This document shows, in pieces, positions 36,971 to 45,627 of a stretch of DNA of 59,664 nt. Each line of letters opens with the position of its first letter. The first letter of the stretch is position 1. The stretch is from an uncultured Bacteroidota bacterium (GTDB taxonomy: Bacteria > Bacteroidota > Bacteroidia > Chitinophagales > Chitinophagaceae). Below the pieces are notes generated by a model. That model was given only the letters and a program-made list of their open reading frames with translations. It made no database searches and was not told the DNA's origin. A program made the translations under genes and the position numbers. Where the stretch lies: contig CAIKOJ010000127.1 in assembly GCA_903829015.1 (NCBI GenBank), positions 1 to 59,664 on the forward strand, read 5' to 3'.

Positions 36971-37615
36971 TTATTCAACTTGTATCAATCCCATTTGTAT
37001 GGCGCATATTACCAGACCCGTTCGGCTGTTTACCCCGAACTTATCAAACAGACTCATTCTATGCCCCGCAACCGTTGTTTCGGGTATGCCCATCTTGCCT
37101 GCTATTTCATGATAGGTGAGATCACTTGGGCAAAGACGTAATAATTGAATTTCCCGCTCACTAAGTGATGGCAGAATATTAGTTTGCTGCATTCTGCTTA
37201 AGAAATTGCCCGATACCAGTTCCGAGAAATAAAGTCCGTTCTCAACTATCGATTGTAGTGCTTTCTTCAACTCCTTCGGTGGACTGTTTTTCAGCAGGTA
37301 ACCATTGGCACCGCTTCTGAACATCTTAATGATACCCAATTCATGCTTGTGCATTGTTAGTATCAGCACCTTCATTTCCGGCCATTTCTTTTTGATGGCA
37401 TCAAGGGTCACATATCCATCCCATACCGGCATGCTTACATCCAGCACCACAATATCTGGTAATGTTTCTGCCGCCAGCAGTTTGTCGTACATCTCCTTTC
37501 CGTTGTTCGCCACAAAATCAACACTGTAATCGCCAAATGAAAGGATAATGCCTTTCACTCCGTTCAGCACTATTTCGTGGTCATCTGCTATGGCTACTCT
37601 AATTGTTGATTCCAT
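36971..37615 (-). CDS. NarL/LuxR-type response regulator
   Basis: 214 residues. The receiver domain has the acidic pair D11-D12, phospho-acceptor D59 (IVVLDVSMPVWDG) and K109 (GYLLKNSPP). The C-terminal LuxR-type helix-turn-helix runs from LPSLSEREIQLLRLC through IPETTVAGHRMSLFDKFGV. It is the DNA-binding output of the two-component system with the kinase gene upstream, whose last 17 bp overlap this start. It probably activates or represses transcription; its targets are unknown. The divergent CheY-like gene at 39981 is not part of this operon but is close. Confidence 0.95.
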   Translation of the reverse strand: MESTIRVAIADDHEIVLNGVKGIILSFGDYSVDFVANNGKEMYDKLLAAETLPDIVVLDVSMPVWDGYVTLDAIKKKWPEMKVLILTMHKHELGIIKMFRSGANGYLLKNSPPKELKKALQSIVENGLYFSELVSGNFLSRMQQTNILPSLSEREIQLLRLCPSDLTYHEIAGKMGIPETTVAGHRMSLFDKFGVNSRTGLVICAIQMGLIQVE

Positions 37616-38399
37616 TGTTGTTAGGGTTTAAAGATAAAACAATAGATGTACCTTTCATAGGTGTAGAATCAACTTCCAGCGACCCATGTATATACCTGGC
37701 CCTCTGAAACATATTCAGGAAACCAAGGCCGTTCATAGCATAGACCCTGTTTTTGTCAAAACCAATCCCGTTGTCAGATATCGTCATCGAAAATAGATCC
37801 TTGTTGTAGTTCAACACGAAATTAATGTTTGTTGGCTTTGCGTGTTTAATGCTGTTTTGAATTGCTTCCTGTGCTATTCTGAAAATGTGCAATTCTTTCT
37901 CCGAACTCAATGTTACGGGATCTCCCTTTACTTCTATGTTACAAACAATGTTTTTTGAGAGCCTGATATTTTCCAGCTCCTTGCTGATGGTATCTGCCAG
38001 TCCAATATTCTTAACAAAGTTACTGTTCAGAGAATGGCTGATGTTATGCAGCTCGTCTATTACCTGACTGATAATGCCGTTGGTCTTCTCGATGAGTACG
38101 GCTTGCTCCTGGTTTGTGGCCATATCTGCAATATTGTACATGCTCATCTGTGCAAAACCCAATACTGATTTTATATTATCGTGCAGTTCTTTCGAGATCT
38201 GATCCATGGTGTTTTCCTGCTCCTCTATCTTCGTACGTAGCACATTGTTTTGATGGTCGAAGATCATCTGTCTTTTCTCCAATTGATAAAGATTCTGCTT
38301 CCGTTTTTGTACTAGCAGGTATGCGATCAGAAAGAAAGCCAGAAGCATGATCATTAGTGATCCGGCAATAAACAGTGGGATCAGATTTAGGTTATTCAT
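37599..38399 (-). CDS. Membrane-anchored histidine kinase of the NarX/LytS-like HisKA_3 type
   Basis: 266 residues. One N-terminal membrane helix spans about 8-30 (IAGSLMIMLLAFFLIAYLLV). A coiled-coil linker precedes the HisKA_3 dimerisation helix with H73 (ISKELHDNIKSVLGFAQ). An HATPase_c domain follows with the N box EAIQNSIKHAKP, the G1 box DNGIGF and the G2 box GLGFLNM. It phosphorylates the response regulator encoded next. It lacks an extracellular sensing domain, so sensing may rely on the membrane protein and lipoprotein encoded upstream. The start overlaps the preceding gene by 8 bp and the end overlaps the regulator by 17 bp. Confidence 0.95.
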   Translation of the reverse strand: MNNLNLIPLFIAGSLMIMLLAFFLIAYLLVQKRKQNLYQLEKRQMIFDHQNNVLRTKIEEQENTMDQISKELHDNIKSVLGFAQMSMYNIADMATNQEQAVLIEKTNGIISQVIDELHNISHSLNSNFVKNIGLADTISKELENIRLSKNIVCNIEVKGDPVTLSSEKELHIFRIAQEAIQNSIKHAKPTNINFVLNYNKDLFSMTISDNGIGFDKNRVYAMNGLGFLNMFQRARYIHGSLEVDSTPMKGTSIVLSLNPNNNGINN

Positions 38400-39045
38400 T
38401 GGTCGTTTTCATTTTGGGATATAATAGGAAAACAACACCATGTGCAATATAGGTGATGATTCCGGCAGCTGGGAGTATAAAATTGAAAGGGGTTGCTATC
38501 GCTTTGAATTGTTGGTTGACATAATCGTACAAACCCCAAAACAAAAAAGTGATGCTCCAGAAAAAAATAAGAATACTAATAAACCAAAAGTGAGGGTATT
38601 TATACAAGTCCAGATTTTCTTGTTTTAGCAAGAATCTAAAGAATGCAAACAATGACATGCCTATTATAGTAAGGCCTTCAAAAAACAAAAAGTAAAAGTT
38701 AATACTATCTATATGCTGAAGAAATATTAAATTCAAAATTCCAAAGACGATCCCAATTGTCATTATGTAAAAACCAATATTTTTTTCGATAAATACATCT
38801 ATCACTTTGTTGAAATAAAAGCAAGTAAGGCCAAATTCTAGGAAACAATAGATTGCAAATAATGCTAGGTTGTTATGGTAGACTTTTGATAAATAATATG
38901 CTGCGAGTTCGTTTAGGAAGCCGCAGCATATTAAAATCGCCATAACTTTCGATGCATTATCAAGTATTTTGTACCTGTACACACAACATGTCGCTGCAAA
39001 TAAAAGTGATGAATAATATACGATGTATGAAATTTTGAAAAGCAT
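38392..39045 (-). CDS. Polytopic membrane protein, likely sensor component
   Basis: 217 residues from the ATG ending at 39045; a TTG start four codons up would overlap the lipoprotein gene and is less likely. It contains about seven or eight hydrophobic helices, for example LFAIYCFLEFGLTCFYF and GFYIMTIGIVFGILNLIFL, with short charged loops. I recognise no named family. It sits 4 bp after the lipoprotein gene and overlaps the kinase gene by 8 bp, so the four genes are one operon. A 7-helix-like receptor for the small kinase is a plausible role, not shown. Confidence 0.8.
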   Translation of the reverse strand: MLFKISYIVYYSSLLFAATCCVYRYKILDNASKVMAILICCGFLNELAAYYLSKVYHNNLALFAIYCFLEFGLTCFYFNKVIDVFIEKNIGFYIMTIGIVFGILNLIFLQHIDSINFYFLFFEGLTIIGMSLFAFFRFLLKQENLDLYKYPHFWFISILIFFWSITFLFWGLYDYVNQQFKAIATPFNFILPAAGIITYIAHGVVFLLYPKMKTTNE

Positions 39046-39049
39046 AATG

Positions 39050-39583
39050 TTATTCAAGCAAATTATTACCTGCTACTCCAGATGGACAATTATAAGGGCA
39101 TGGAGTGCAATGATCTAGCGCCATACCGTTGTAATATACATAATTACCGGCAGCATTGTAGCCTGCAATGATCAGAGTTAAAGCGCCGCTCTGGAAACCG
39201 GCGTATTGACCGTAGTGACCTCCATTGATATAGCCCATTGTGTGACCGAACATTATTTTCACTCTCTTGATGCCCGTCTGGTCAAGCAGTGCTCTGAGAG
39301 AGTCAGCGTCTACAGAGAATGAACGTACGTCTGTATCATTTGCAGAAGAGTTAATGCTGCTCAAATAGCTACCGATCATTGTATTAGCTTCGTCCAGAGG
39401 TATGTATCTTGAGTCGCCTTCCAGTGGATAGCTCATCCTGGCTGCAGAGTTGGTAGCTGTTTTGCCAGTAGGGGCTGTTGTTGTGTTGCTGTTGGGACTT
39501 ACTTTATTAATGTTAGAATCGTTTTTATTACAAGCTAAGATTAAGATGCTGATACAAATTGCTGCTAAAAATTTACTGTTCAT
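39050..39583 (-). CDS. Lipoprotein, first gene of the sensor operon
   Basis: 177 residues. The lipobox is at the N-terminus with cysteine 18 (ISILILACNKN), followed by a Thr/Asn/Ser-rich linker of about 30 residues. The body contains SYPLEGDSRYIPLDEANTMI and FGHTMGYINGGHYGQYAGF, then GMALDHCTPCPYNCPSG with a cluster of three cysteines near the C-terminus. No family was recognised. It lies at the head of an operon with a membrane protein, histidine kinase and response regulator, which suggests a surface-exposed or periplasmic sensing or accessory role. Confidence 0.8.
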   Translation of the reverse strand: MNSKFLAAICISILILACNKNDSNINKVSPNSNTTTAPTGKTATNSAARMSYPLEGDSRYIPLDEANTMIGSYLSSINSSANDTDVRSFSVDADSLRALLDQTGIKRVKIMFGHTMGYINGGHYGQYAGFQSGALTLIIAGYNAAGNYVYYNGMALDHCTPCPYNCPSGVAGNNLLE

Positions 39584-39980
39584 GTTTATTTTTTTTGGTT
39601 GTTAATGATGGCGCAAAGTTCTAACACTCAATGGAATGTGGTAGAGCGGAAATGCACCTATTTTTTTGCTTTTTTGCAGAAAAACATTGCTTTTCTGCTT
39701 ATTAGATATCTAATTTCTGCTGAAATAACCACAGGAAACTGCCAAAAAGCAAAAACATAGCTTCTAAACTGATGCATTTTTCTCAATGGTAATTTCGAAC
39801 TTTACTGTAGTGGTTTTACTACTAATAGTGCGTTTGGATAATGCGAGGAATTGAATGTAAATTAATTTAATGAATTAGGTGATTTATAGAGGTTGCCACT
39901 AGGTTTGAATTTAAGAATGTGTTATTGAATATTGATCGTTGGGTTAGTGGGCATTTATTCAACAATTAAAATAATCTGAA
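39584..39980. other. Divergent intergenic region, sensor operon / CheY-like gene
   Basis: 397 bp without a gene. It is AT-rich with short T-runs. An AACTTTG motif lies upstream of the lipoprotein gene, not an exact TAnnTTTG. No terminator, repeat or RNA structure was recognised. Confidence 0.5.
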
Positions 39981-40406
39981 ATGAACAAAAACTACACACA
40001 CAAAACAGCAATAATTGTTGATGACAGTAAAGTAGATCGCTTTCTGTCGGCGGCAGTAATCAAGAGCTATGCTTTCGCTGAAAAGGTGGAGAGTTTTTCA
40101 TGCGTTTCAGATGGTTTAAGTTATTTGAAGACACTAGATATGTCTTCATCTAGCTTTCCGCTTGTTATATTTTTAGATTTGAACATGCCGGAGTTGGATG
40201 GATTCGACTTTCTGGATGGCTTTTTAAAAATGCCAGAGTCTTTCAGAAAACAATGCCATATCATAATGGTTTCATCAACCACGTCGAAAACCGATTTGGA
40301 CAGAGTAACAAAATACTCTGCGATACGCAGGTTCTACAGCAAACCGTTATCAATTAAAATGCTGAGCGAAATAAACGAAATATTGGAACTCGAATTTGCC
40401 CATTGA
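39981..40406 (+). CDS. Single-domain CheY-like response regulator
   Basis: 141 residues consisting only of a receiver domain. D14-D15 form the acidic pair, D66 is the phospho-acceptor (VIFLDLNMPELDGFDFL) and K121 (YSKPLS) closes the pocket. The REC type in Bacteroidota is often found with histidine kinases of unknown partner. It has no output domain, so it works by protein contact. It is divergent from the four-gene sensor operon. A terminator follows 62 bp after the stop codon. Confidence 0.92.
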   Translation: MNKNYTHKTAIIVDDSKVDRFLSAAVIKSYAFAEKVESFSCVSDGLSYLKTLDMSSSSFPLVIFLDLNMPELDGFDFLDGFLKMPESFRKQCHIIMVSSTTSKTDLDRVTKYSAIRRFYSKPLSIKMLSEINEILELEFAH

Positions 40407-40467
40407 TCGGGTAAATGTTCGTTGATCTTTAAAGATATTTACAACTCGTTAATTGGGGATAAAAGAT

Positions 40468-40500
40468 GAGGCTGCAATTTGCAGCCTCTCTTTTTGTTTT
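40468..40500 (+). terminator. Intrinsic terminator after the CheY-like gene
   Basis: Stem GAGGCTGC (40468-40475) / GCAGCCTC (40481-40488) with a 5-nt loop and a T-rich tail on the plus strand. It separates this gene from the convergent lpdA. Confidence 0.88.
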
Positions 40501-40515
40501 AATTCGTTTGTAATG

Positions 40516-41922
40516 TTACAGATGAATTGCTTCACCAAGAGCTACTTCAACAGCGTCTTTCACGCCTTCGCTCATTGTAGGGTGGGGATGTATGCTATCC
40601 AGTATTTCCTGCCATGTTGTTTCAAGTTTCCGCGCTACTACGGTTTCCGCGATCATTTCGGTTACGTTATATCCTATCATGTGCGTACCGAGCCACTCTC
40701 CGTACTTAGCGTCAAAGATCACTTTTACAAAACCTTCTGTTGCACCGGCAGCACTTGCCTTACCAGATGCAGAGAATGGGAACTTACCTACTTTGACATC
40801 ATATCCTGCATCCTTTGCCTGCTTTTCTGTGAGTCCTACGCTTGCTACTTCAGGAGAGCAGTAGGTACAGCCAGGTACATTGCCATAATCCAGTGGCTCA
40901 GGCATATGCTTGTATTTACCTTCCTTATTGGCAATAGCTTCTATGCAGATGATCGCACCTTTTGATGCGACATGCGCCAGTGCCTGACCTGGTGTGATAT
41001 CGCCGATAGCATAAACGCCGTCAACGTTTGTTTTAAAGTATTTGTCAACAAGAACCTTGCCCTTGTCTACATTTATCTTCAGTGATTCAAGACCAATATT
41101 CTCAATGTTTGCTGCTATACCCACAGCACTCAATACCACATCGGCCTCCAGAATTTCGACTCCGGTTTCTGTTTTCACAGTTGCTTTTACGCCGTCACCC
41201 GAACCTTCTACTTTCTCTACAGAAGCGTTAGTCATGATCTTAATGCCTTTCTTTCTAAAGCATCTTTCCAGTTCTTTCGATACGTCTTCATCTTCTACCG
41301 GCACTATTCTTGGCAAGAACTCTACTATCGTTACTTTGGTACCAATACTGTTGTAGAAATAAGCAAATTCTACACCAATGGCACCTGAACCAACAACGAT
41401 CATTGATTTTGGCTGCTGTGGCATTACCATTGCTTCCCTGTATCCGATTACTTTCTTACCATCGATAGGCAGATTAGGCAATTGGCGTGCGCGGGCCCCT
41501 GTGGCAAGAATGATATGTCTTGCCTGGTAAGCAGTTACCTTCCCATCTGCACCGGTTACTTCAACTTCTTTCTTGCTGTTTAGCTTCCCCATTCCCATGA
41601 TCACCTCAATCTTATTCTTCTTCATCAGGAACTGCACACCCTTACTCATCTTGTCTGCAACACCGCGGCTGCGTTTTACCACTGCCCCAAAATCAGCTTT
41701 AAATTCACCTGCTACAATACCATAGTCGGCTGCATGCGACATGCTTTCATAAACATTGGCAGTTTTTAAAAGTGCTTTTGTAGGGATACAGCCCCAGTTG
41801 AGGCAAATGCCACCCAGGCTTTCTTTTTCAACGATCGCTACTTTATACCCTAATTGAGAGGCGCGTATTGCCGCAACATATCCGCCAGGTCCGCTACCTA
41901 CTACTATAATATCAAATGCCAT
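40516..41922 (-). CDS. lpdA: Dihydrolipoyl dehydrogenase (E3)
   Basis: 468 residues from the ATG ending at 41922; the open frame extends 15 codons upstream but the family begins at MAFDIIVVGSGPGGYVAA. E3 reoxidises the lipoyl groups of pyruvate, 2-oxoglutarate and glycine-cleavage complexes using FAD and NAD. The redox-active disulfide C40/C45 is in GGICLNWGCIPTKA. The NAD-binding motif is VVGSGAIGVEFAYFY and the C-terminal catalytic His-Glu pair is in HPHPTMSEG. It stands alone, with a -7 box 42 nt upstream. Confidence 0.97.
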   Translation of the reverse strand: MAFDIIVVGSGPGGYVAAIRASQLGYKVAIVEKESLGGICLNWGCIPTKALLKTANVYESMSHAADYGIVAGEFKADFGAVVKRSRGVADKMSKGVQFLMKKNKIEVIMGMGKLNSKKEVEVTGADGKVTAYQARHIILATGARARQLPNLPIDGKKVIGYREAMVMPQQPKSMIVVGSGAIGVEFAYFYNSIGTKVTIVEFLPRIVPVEDEDVSKELERCFRKKGIKIMTNASVEKVEGSGDGVKATVKTETGVEILEADVVLSAVGIAANIENIGLESLKINVDKGKVLVDKYFKTNVDGVYAIGDITPGQALAHVASKGAIICIEAIANKEGKYKHMPEPLDYGNVPGCTYCSPEVASVGLTEKQAKDAGYDVKVGKFPFSASGKASAAGATEGFVKVIFDAKYGEWLGTHMIGYNVTEMIAETVVARKLETTWQEILDSIHPHPTMSEGVKDAVEVALGEAIHL

Positions 41923-41964
41923 AAAAGCTAAATGTTTATAATGAATTAAATTGCTTGTGAAGGG

Positions 41965-41972
41965 CAAAAGTA
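41965..41972 (-). promoter_or_regulatory. lpdA -7 box (TACTTTTG)
   Basis: TACTTTTG on the minus strand matches TAnnTTTG exactly, 42 nt before the chosen start codon. This supports the shorter protein start at 41922. Confidence 0.55.
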
Positions 41973-42162
41973 ATAAAAAAGTAAAGCAGATAGCGTATAT
42001 CGTTGCAAATAACAGCTAGGATGCAGCCTTTGTACCCGTTAAATAAACTAAATGCATGGGCATATATAAACACCGGCGGGTACACTCACGCTTTACGTGC
42101 ACTATATTTTACTGAATACAAAATTATTAATGCTAAAACTGCGTGCCCTTCGATAAACTCTT

Positions 42163-42170
42163 TATTTTTG
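42163..42170 (+). promoter_or_regulatory. -7 box before the GT-C-like membrane protein gene
   Basis: TATTTTTG matches TAnnTTTG, 20 nt before ATG 42191. No clear -33 box is visible. Confidence 0.4.
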
Positions 42171-42190
42171 ATCGAATATTACTTTGCTTA

Positions 42191-43447
42191 ATGATGAGAT
42201 TACTTCTGTTTTTACTTTGCATTGCTGAGGTCTCATTATATACGGCTTGTCAGAATATTGCCGGCCCGGTATTTAGTCCCGTTATTATTCTGGTTGTTTC
42301 GTTTGCAGTTGGTTTTTTAGGTCTAAGGTTAGCAAAGGCTCGATTGCCGCAGATGCGGTATCTTTCTGCTTTTCCAAGATCGGTATTGAAAGTTTCAGGT
42401 ATTCTGATCTTTCTGGGTTTGTCTGTTTGGATGGTAGTTATGTTGATACCTGCATTCAAACAGGTGCCAATGAATGAAACGGCATATTCAGATGTGATGC
42501 TTACCTATATTCACATGGTAAAGAATTTCACTCACGGAAAACCCGCCTTTGAGTCTTTTTCCAATGTAAGTTACATGATCTCCCCTGCATACCTGCCCTT
42601 TCAGTGGATGCCGTTCATTGTTTCAGAGTTATTGAATTTTGATTACCGTTGGGTAGCTATTGCCTCGGTAATGCTCGCATCTTTATACTTTTTCCTACAA
42701 AACAGTAAAGATGCCCAGGGCGCTAATCCCTTTTGGAAATTGATCATCCCGGTATGGCCGTTGGTTGTCTGTCTTTCGTTGATGAGGTCTAATGTTTTTG
42801 CTTTTCAGATCACGGTAGAGAGTCTGGTGGCTGGTTACTACCTGTTGTTGGTAACTGCTATCGATAAAAATAAATGGATACTGCTCGCCATAGGTCTTGC
42901 AATATGTGTTCTTTCGCGTATGAGCGTTGCCTTATGGGTGCCTCTGTGTTTATTAGCCTTCTTTTACTCTCCCGACAGAAGGAAGGCGTTTTATATTGCA
43001 GCCATTTTAGGGTTGTTTGTCGTTGTATTTTATGTGCCGTTCGTAGTGAAGAACCCCTCGCTATTGTCTAATCCCTACCAGGCCTATCTGATGCCAATAG
43101 TGGGGTCGTGGGAAAGAAATGAACTGATGAATGGTTTTAGTTTCAACGCATGGGGAATGATCTTTTTGAAAGGCTCTGCGCTCGAAAAAGTAATGGCTTA
43201 TCAGAAGATCCATTTTTATGTGAGCTGTTTTACAATAGTGTTACTAGCCACCGCCTGGTTTAAGGCCAGAAAGGTAAATTCACTGAATAATTATTTGCTG
43301 TTCTCGCTGAAAATATATCTTACAGTGTTTTACACTTTTATTCAACTGCCGTTTATTTATTTGTACATAGTTCCGCTCATCGTAACATCAGCAATACTAT
43401 CCAGCGTATTTATTACAGATAGGGCCGGCAGTCGAAGTCAGCATTGA
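42191..43447 (+). CDS. Polytopic membrane protein, possibly a GT-C-type glycosyltransferase
   Basis: 418 residues from ATG 42191 (a second ATG follows directly; a GTG at 42143 would add 16 codons ahead of the promoter box). About nine to eleven hydrophobic helices are visible. A first loop contains NETAYSDVMLTYIHMVKNFTHGKPAFE and a later one YLPFQWMPFIVSELLNFDYRW, which resemble the loops of GT87/DUF2029-like lipid-linked sugar transferases. Catalytic acidic residues cannot be assigned with confidence. The membrane location is confident; the enzymatic role is not. Downstream genes on the same strand are a methyltransferase and an O-acyltransferase. Confidence 0.7.
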   Translation: MMRLLLFLLCIAEVSLYTACQNIAGPVFSPVIILVVSFAVGFLGLRLAKARLPQMRYLSAFPRSVLKVSGILIFLGLSVWMVVMLIPAFKQVPMNETAYSDVMLTYIHMVKNFTHGKPAFESFSNVSYMISPAYLPFQWMPFIVSELLNFDYRWVAIASVMLASLYFFLQNSKDAQGANPFWKLIIPVWPLVVCLSLMRSNVFAFQITVESLVAGYYLLLVTAIDKNKWILLAIGLAICVLSRMSVALWVPLCLLAFFYSPDRRKAFYIAAILGLFVVVFYVPFVVKNPSLLSNPYQAYLMPIVGSWERNELMNGFSFNAWGMIFLKGSALEKVMAYQKIHFYVSCFTIVLLATAWFKARKVNSLNNYLLFSLKIYLTVFYTFIQLPFIYLYIVPLIVTSAILSSVFITDRAGSRSQH

Positions 43448-43539
43448 TTGTTTATTTGAATTCGGAAATTTCCCTCGGTACTTTAGGCTTGCAATTTTTT
43501 AAAATTTAGGGTTTGAAACACCCTTCTAATTCAAAGTAT

Positions 43540-44328
43540 ATGCAGCAACAGCCCATCTATAATTTCATTGGCAAGGGGTATAATAATACTCGACGCGCTG
43601 ACCCTTATATAACTCAGCGACTACTCAGCCTATTAGATATTGCACCTGATGCCACCTGCCTCGATATTGGCTGTGGTACGGGAAGCTATACAATAAAACT
43701 CGCACAGTCTGGAGTACAGATGATCGGAGTGGATCCGTCAACCGTAATGCTACGGGAAGCCGAAATAAAAAACAGTTCGATAAAATGGATACAAGGGACT
43801 GCCGAGTCAATACCGTTGCCTGATAATTCTGTGGATGGTGTAATTGCTACATTAACTGTCCATCACTGGAGTAATCACAAGGATGCTTTTGCAGAGCTGG
43901 TGCGAGTATTAAAGCCTGGTGCAAGACTTGTTATTTTTGCCTTTACTCCTGAGCAGGAATGTGGTTACTGGTTCAATTATTTCTTTCCTGAAATGATGCA
44001 ACGCGGTATGCAAAAGTCCCTGCCACTAAATACTTTGACAAGCCTTGCAGGCAGTGCAGGTCTCATTTTGGTACAAACTGAAAAGTATTTTGTACAAGAC
44101 GATCTACAGGACTTATTTGGTTATTCGGGTAAGAATGATCCTGAAAGGTATTTTGATCCGGCAGTCGTAAACGGTATCTCGTATTTTTCGATCTATGCAG
44201 ACAAAAATGAACTGGATAGTGGCTTCAGAAGTTTAAGAGCAGCTATAGACAATGGTACTTTCCCTGAGATTAAGCAACGATACGAAAATGACGAGGGCGA
44301 TTATTTATTTGTAGTCTTTGAAAAATAA
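43540..44328 (+). CDS. Class I SAM-dependent methyltransferase
   Basis: 262 residues from ATG 43540; a TTG nine codons upstream is possible but less likely. The SAM-binding motif I is LDIGCGTGSYTIKLA (41-55), with the acidic motif II near VDPSTVM and TLTVHHWSNHKDAFAEL then RVLKPGARLVIFAF as motif III. The pattern is that of UbiE/Ubiquinone-type or small-molecule methyltransferases. The substrate is unknown. It is soluble. The acyltransferase gene follows after 60 bp on the same strand. Confidence 0.88.
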   Translation: MQQQPIYNFIGKGYNNTRRADPYITQRLLSLLDIAPDATCLDIGCGTGSYTIKLAQSGVQMIGVDPSTVMLREAEIKNSSIKWIQGTAESIPLPDNSVDGVIATLTVHHWSNHKDAFAELVRVLKPGARLVIFAFTPEQECGYWFNYFFPEMMQRGMQKSLPLNTLTSLAGSAGLILVQTEKYFVQDDLQDLFGYSGKNDPERYFDPAVVNGISYFSIYADKNELDSGFRSLRAAIDNGTFPEIKQRYENDEGDYLFVVFEK

Positions 44329-44388
44329 CTGGCATCATTGTTGATATACAGTTTGGTAATCTATTTACCGAATACTCTATATCTGAAA

Positions 44389-45558
44389 ATGACTGGTTTA
44401 AAACAAATTAAGGGCCTCGACTCCTTACGGGCTTTTGCTGTGATATTTGTGCTCATAAGCCATTGGGCAACACGGGTTGGCATGGACAGCCATTTCTGGT
44501 ATTTTATTCAAAATTGCATTGTTCCGGATGGTGTGTTTGGTGTATACCTGTTTTTTGTTTTGAGCGGATTTCTGATCACTTCCATTCTTTTGCAGGTAAG
44601 GACTGAGGCAGGTGATACAGACAGGCTTTACGTGATCAAGAGCTTCTTTATCAGAAGGGTGTTGCGGATTTTTCCGATTTACTACCTGGTTGTATTTGTG
44701 ACCTATTTCGCATTCCCCGAAGTAAGGGGTGGTATTTGGTATTTACTTACCTATACCAACAAATTTTATCTTTATAAAATGGATAGCTGGGTGGCATCGC
44801 CAGTAGTGCATTCCTGGACCCTGGCTATTGAAGAGCAGTTCTACCTGATTTGGCCCTGGATCATCATGTTCATGAACAAGAAATACCTCAGGCTGATATT
44901 TATTCTTTTCATCGTTACAGGCGTGGTGAGCACTAAAATTATTCTGAGCTATAAAATATCAACCTGGCTACCATTTAACAGCTACGATGCATTTGGCATT
45001 GGTGCCTGGTATGCTTATGCCCGCACAGAAACAGACAGCTGTAGAAAATTTGAAAAAGTTATCAGAACCCTAGGGCCGTTTTTTTTGGTGCCCTATTTTT
45101 ACCTGAAAGTCGCTGGGTTCTACACAAACAACTGGAATGGTATCTATCTGATCAGATTCACTGACAGTATGATTTGTGCATGGTTAATAGTTCTGGTAAT
45201 AAACAATAAGTCGGAATTTTGCCGGAAGTATATATTGGAGAACACAGTACTGAACTACATAGGAAAAATCAGCTACGGTATCTATTTGTACCATGTATAC
45301 ATGTATAAGTTCAACCCGTTTATTTTCGACAAACTAAATAAAAGATTCGGAACCTATCCGGTCATTCATGATGCCATCGTAAGTGCTGCGGCATTTTATA
45401 TTTACGACCTTATCATTTTATTCTGCCTATGCTGGTTGTCGTATAATTTGATAGAAAAACCGTATTTACGGCTTAAGCACGTGCATAAATACAATAGGGT
45501 AAAAGCAATCGCAGAGGGTGCAGTATGTGCAACTGAAACCCCGACAGTCATTGGCTGA
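44389..45558 (+). CDS. Acyltransferase family 3 (OafA/YrhL-like) membrane protein
   Basis: 389 residues from ATG 44389 (the frame continues 17 codons up to a TTG). The N-terminus IKGLDSLRAFAVIFVLISHW carries the conserved R14 and H25 typical of the family. About ten membrane helices follow, with the FVLSGFLIT and HSWTLAIEEQFYLIWPW motifs. Members transfer acetyl or other acyl groups onto O-antigen, exopolysaccharide or peptidoglycan sugars. The acceptor here cannot be inferred. The neighbouring methyltransferase and membrane protein suggest a small cell-surface modification cluster. Confidence 0.92.
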   Translation: MTGLKQIKGLDSLRAFAVIFVLISHWATRVGMDSHFWYFIQNCIVPDGVFGVYLFFVLSGFLITSILLQVRTEAGDTDRLYVIKSFFIRRVLRIFPIYYLVVFVTYFAFPEVRGGIWYLLTYTNKFYLYKMDSWVASPVVHSWTLAIEEQFYLIWPWIIMFMNKKYLRLIFILFIVTGVVSTKIILSYKISTWLPFNSYDAFGIGAWYAYARTETDSCRKFEKVIRTLGPFFLVPYFYLKVAGFYTNNWNGIYLIRFTDSMICAWLIVLVINNKSEFCRKYILENTVLNYIGKISYGIYLYHVYMYKFNPFIFDKLNKRFGTYPVIHDAIVSAAAFYIYDLIILFCLCWLSYNLIEKPYLRLKHVHKYNRVKAIAEGAVCATETPTVIG

Positions 45559-45627
45559 ATACAGTATATACACAGCAAATGAGTACAAAAATATTTTTGA
45601 TTCCGGTAAAAGCTGAACAGGTGCGAA

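Noticed and set aside
41923-41967. 15-codon upstream extension of lpdA
   Set aside because: The FAD motif begins at the chosen start and the -7 box falls at the upstream end of the extension.
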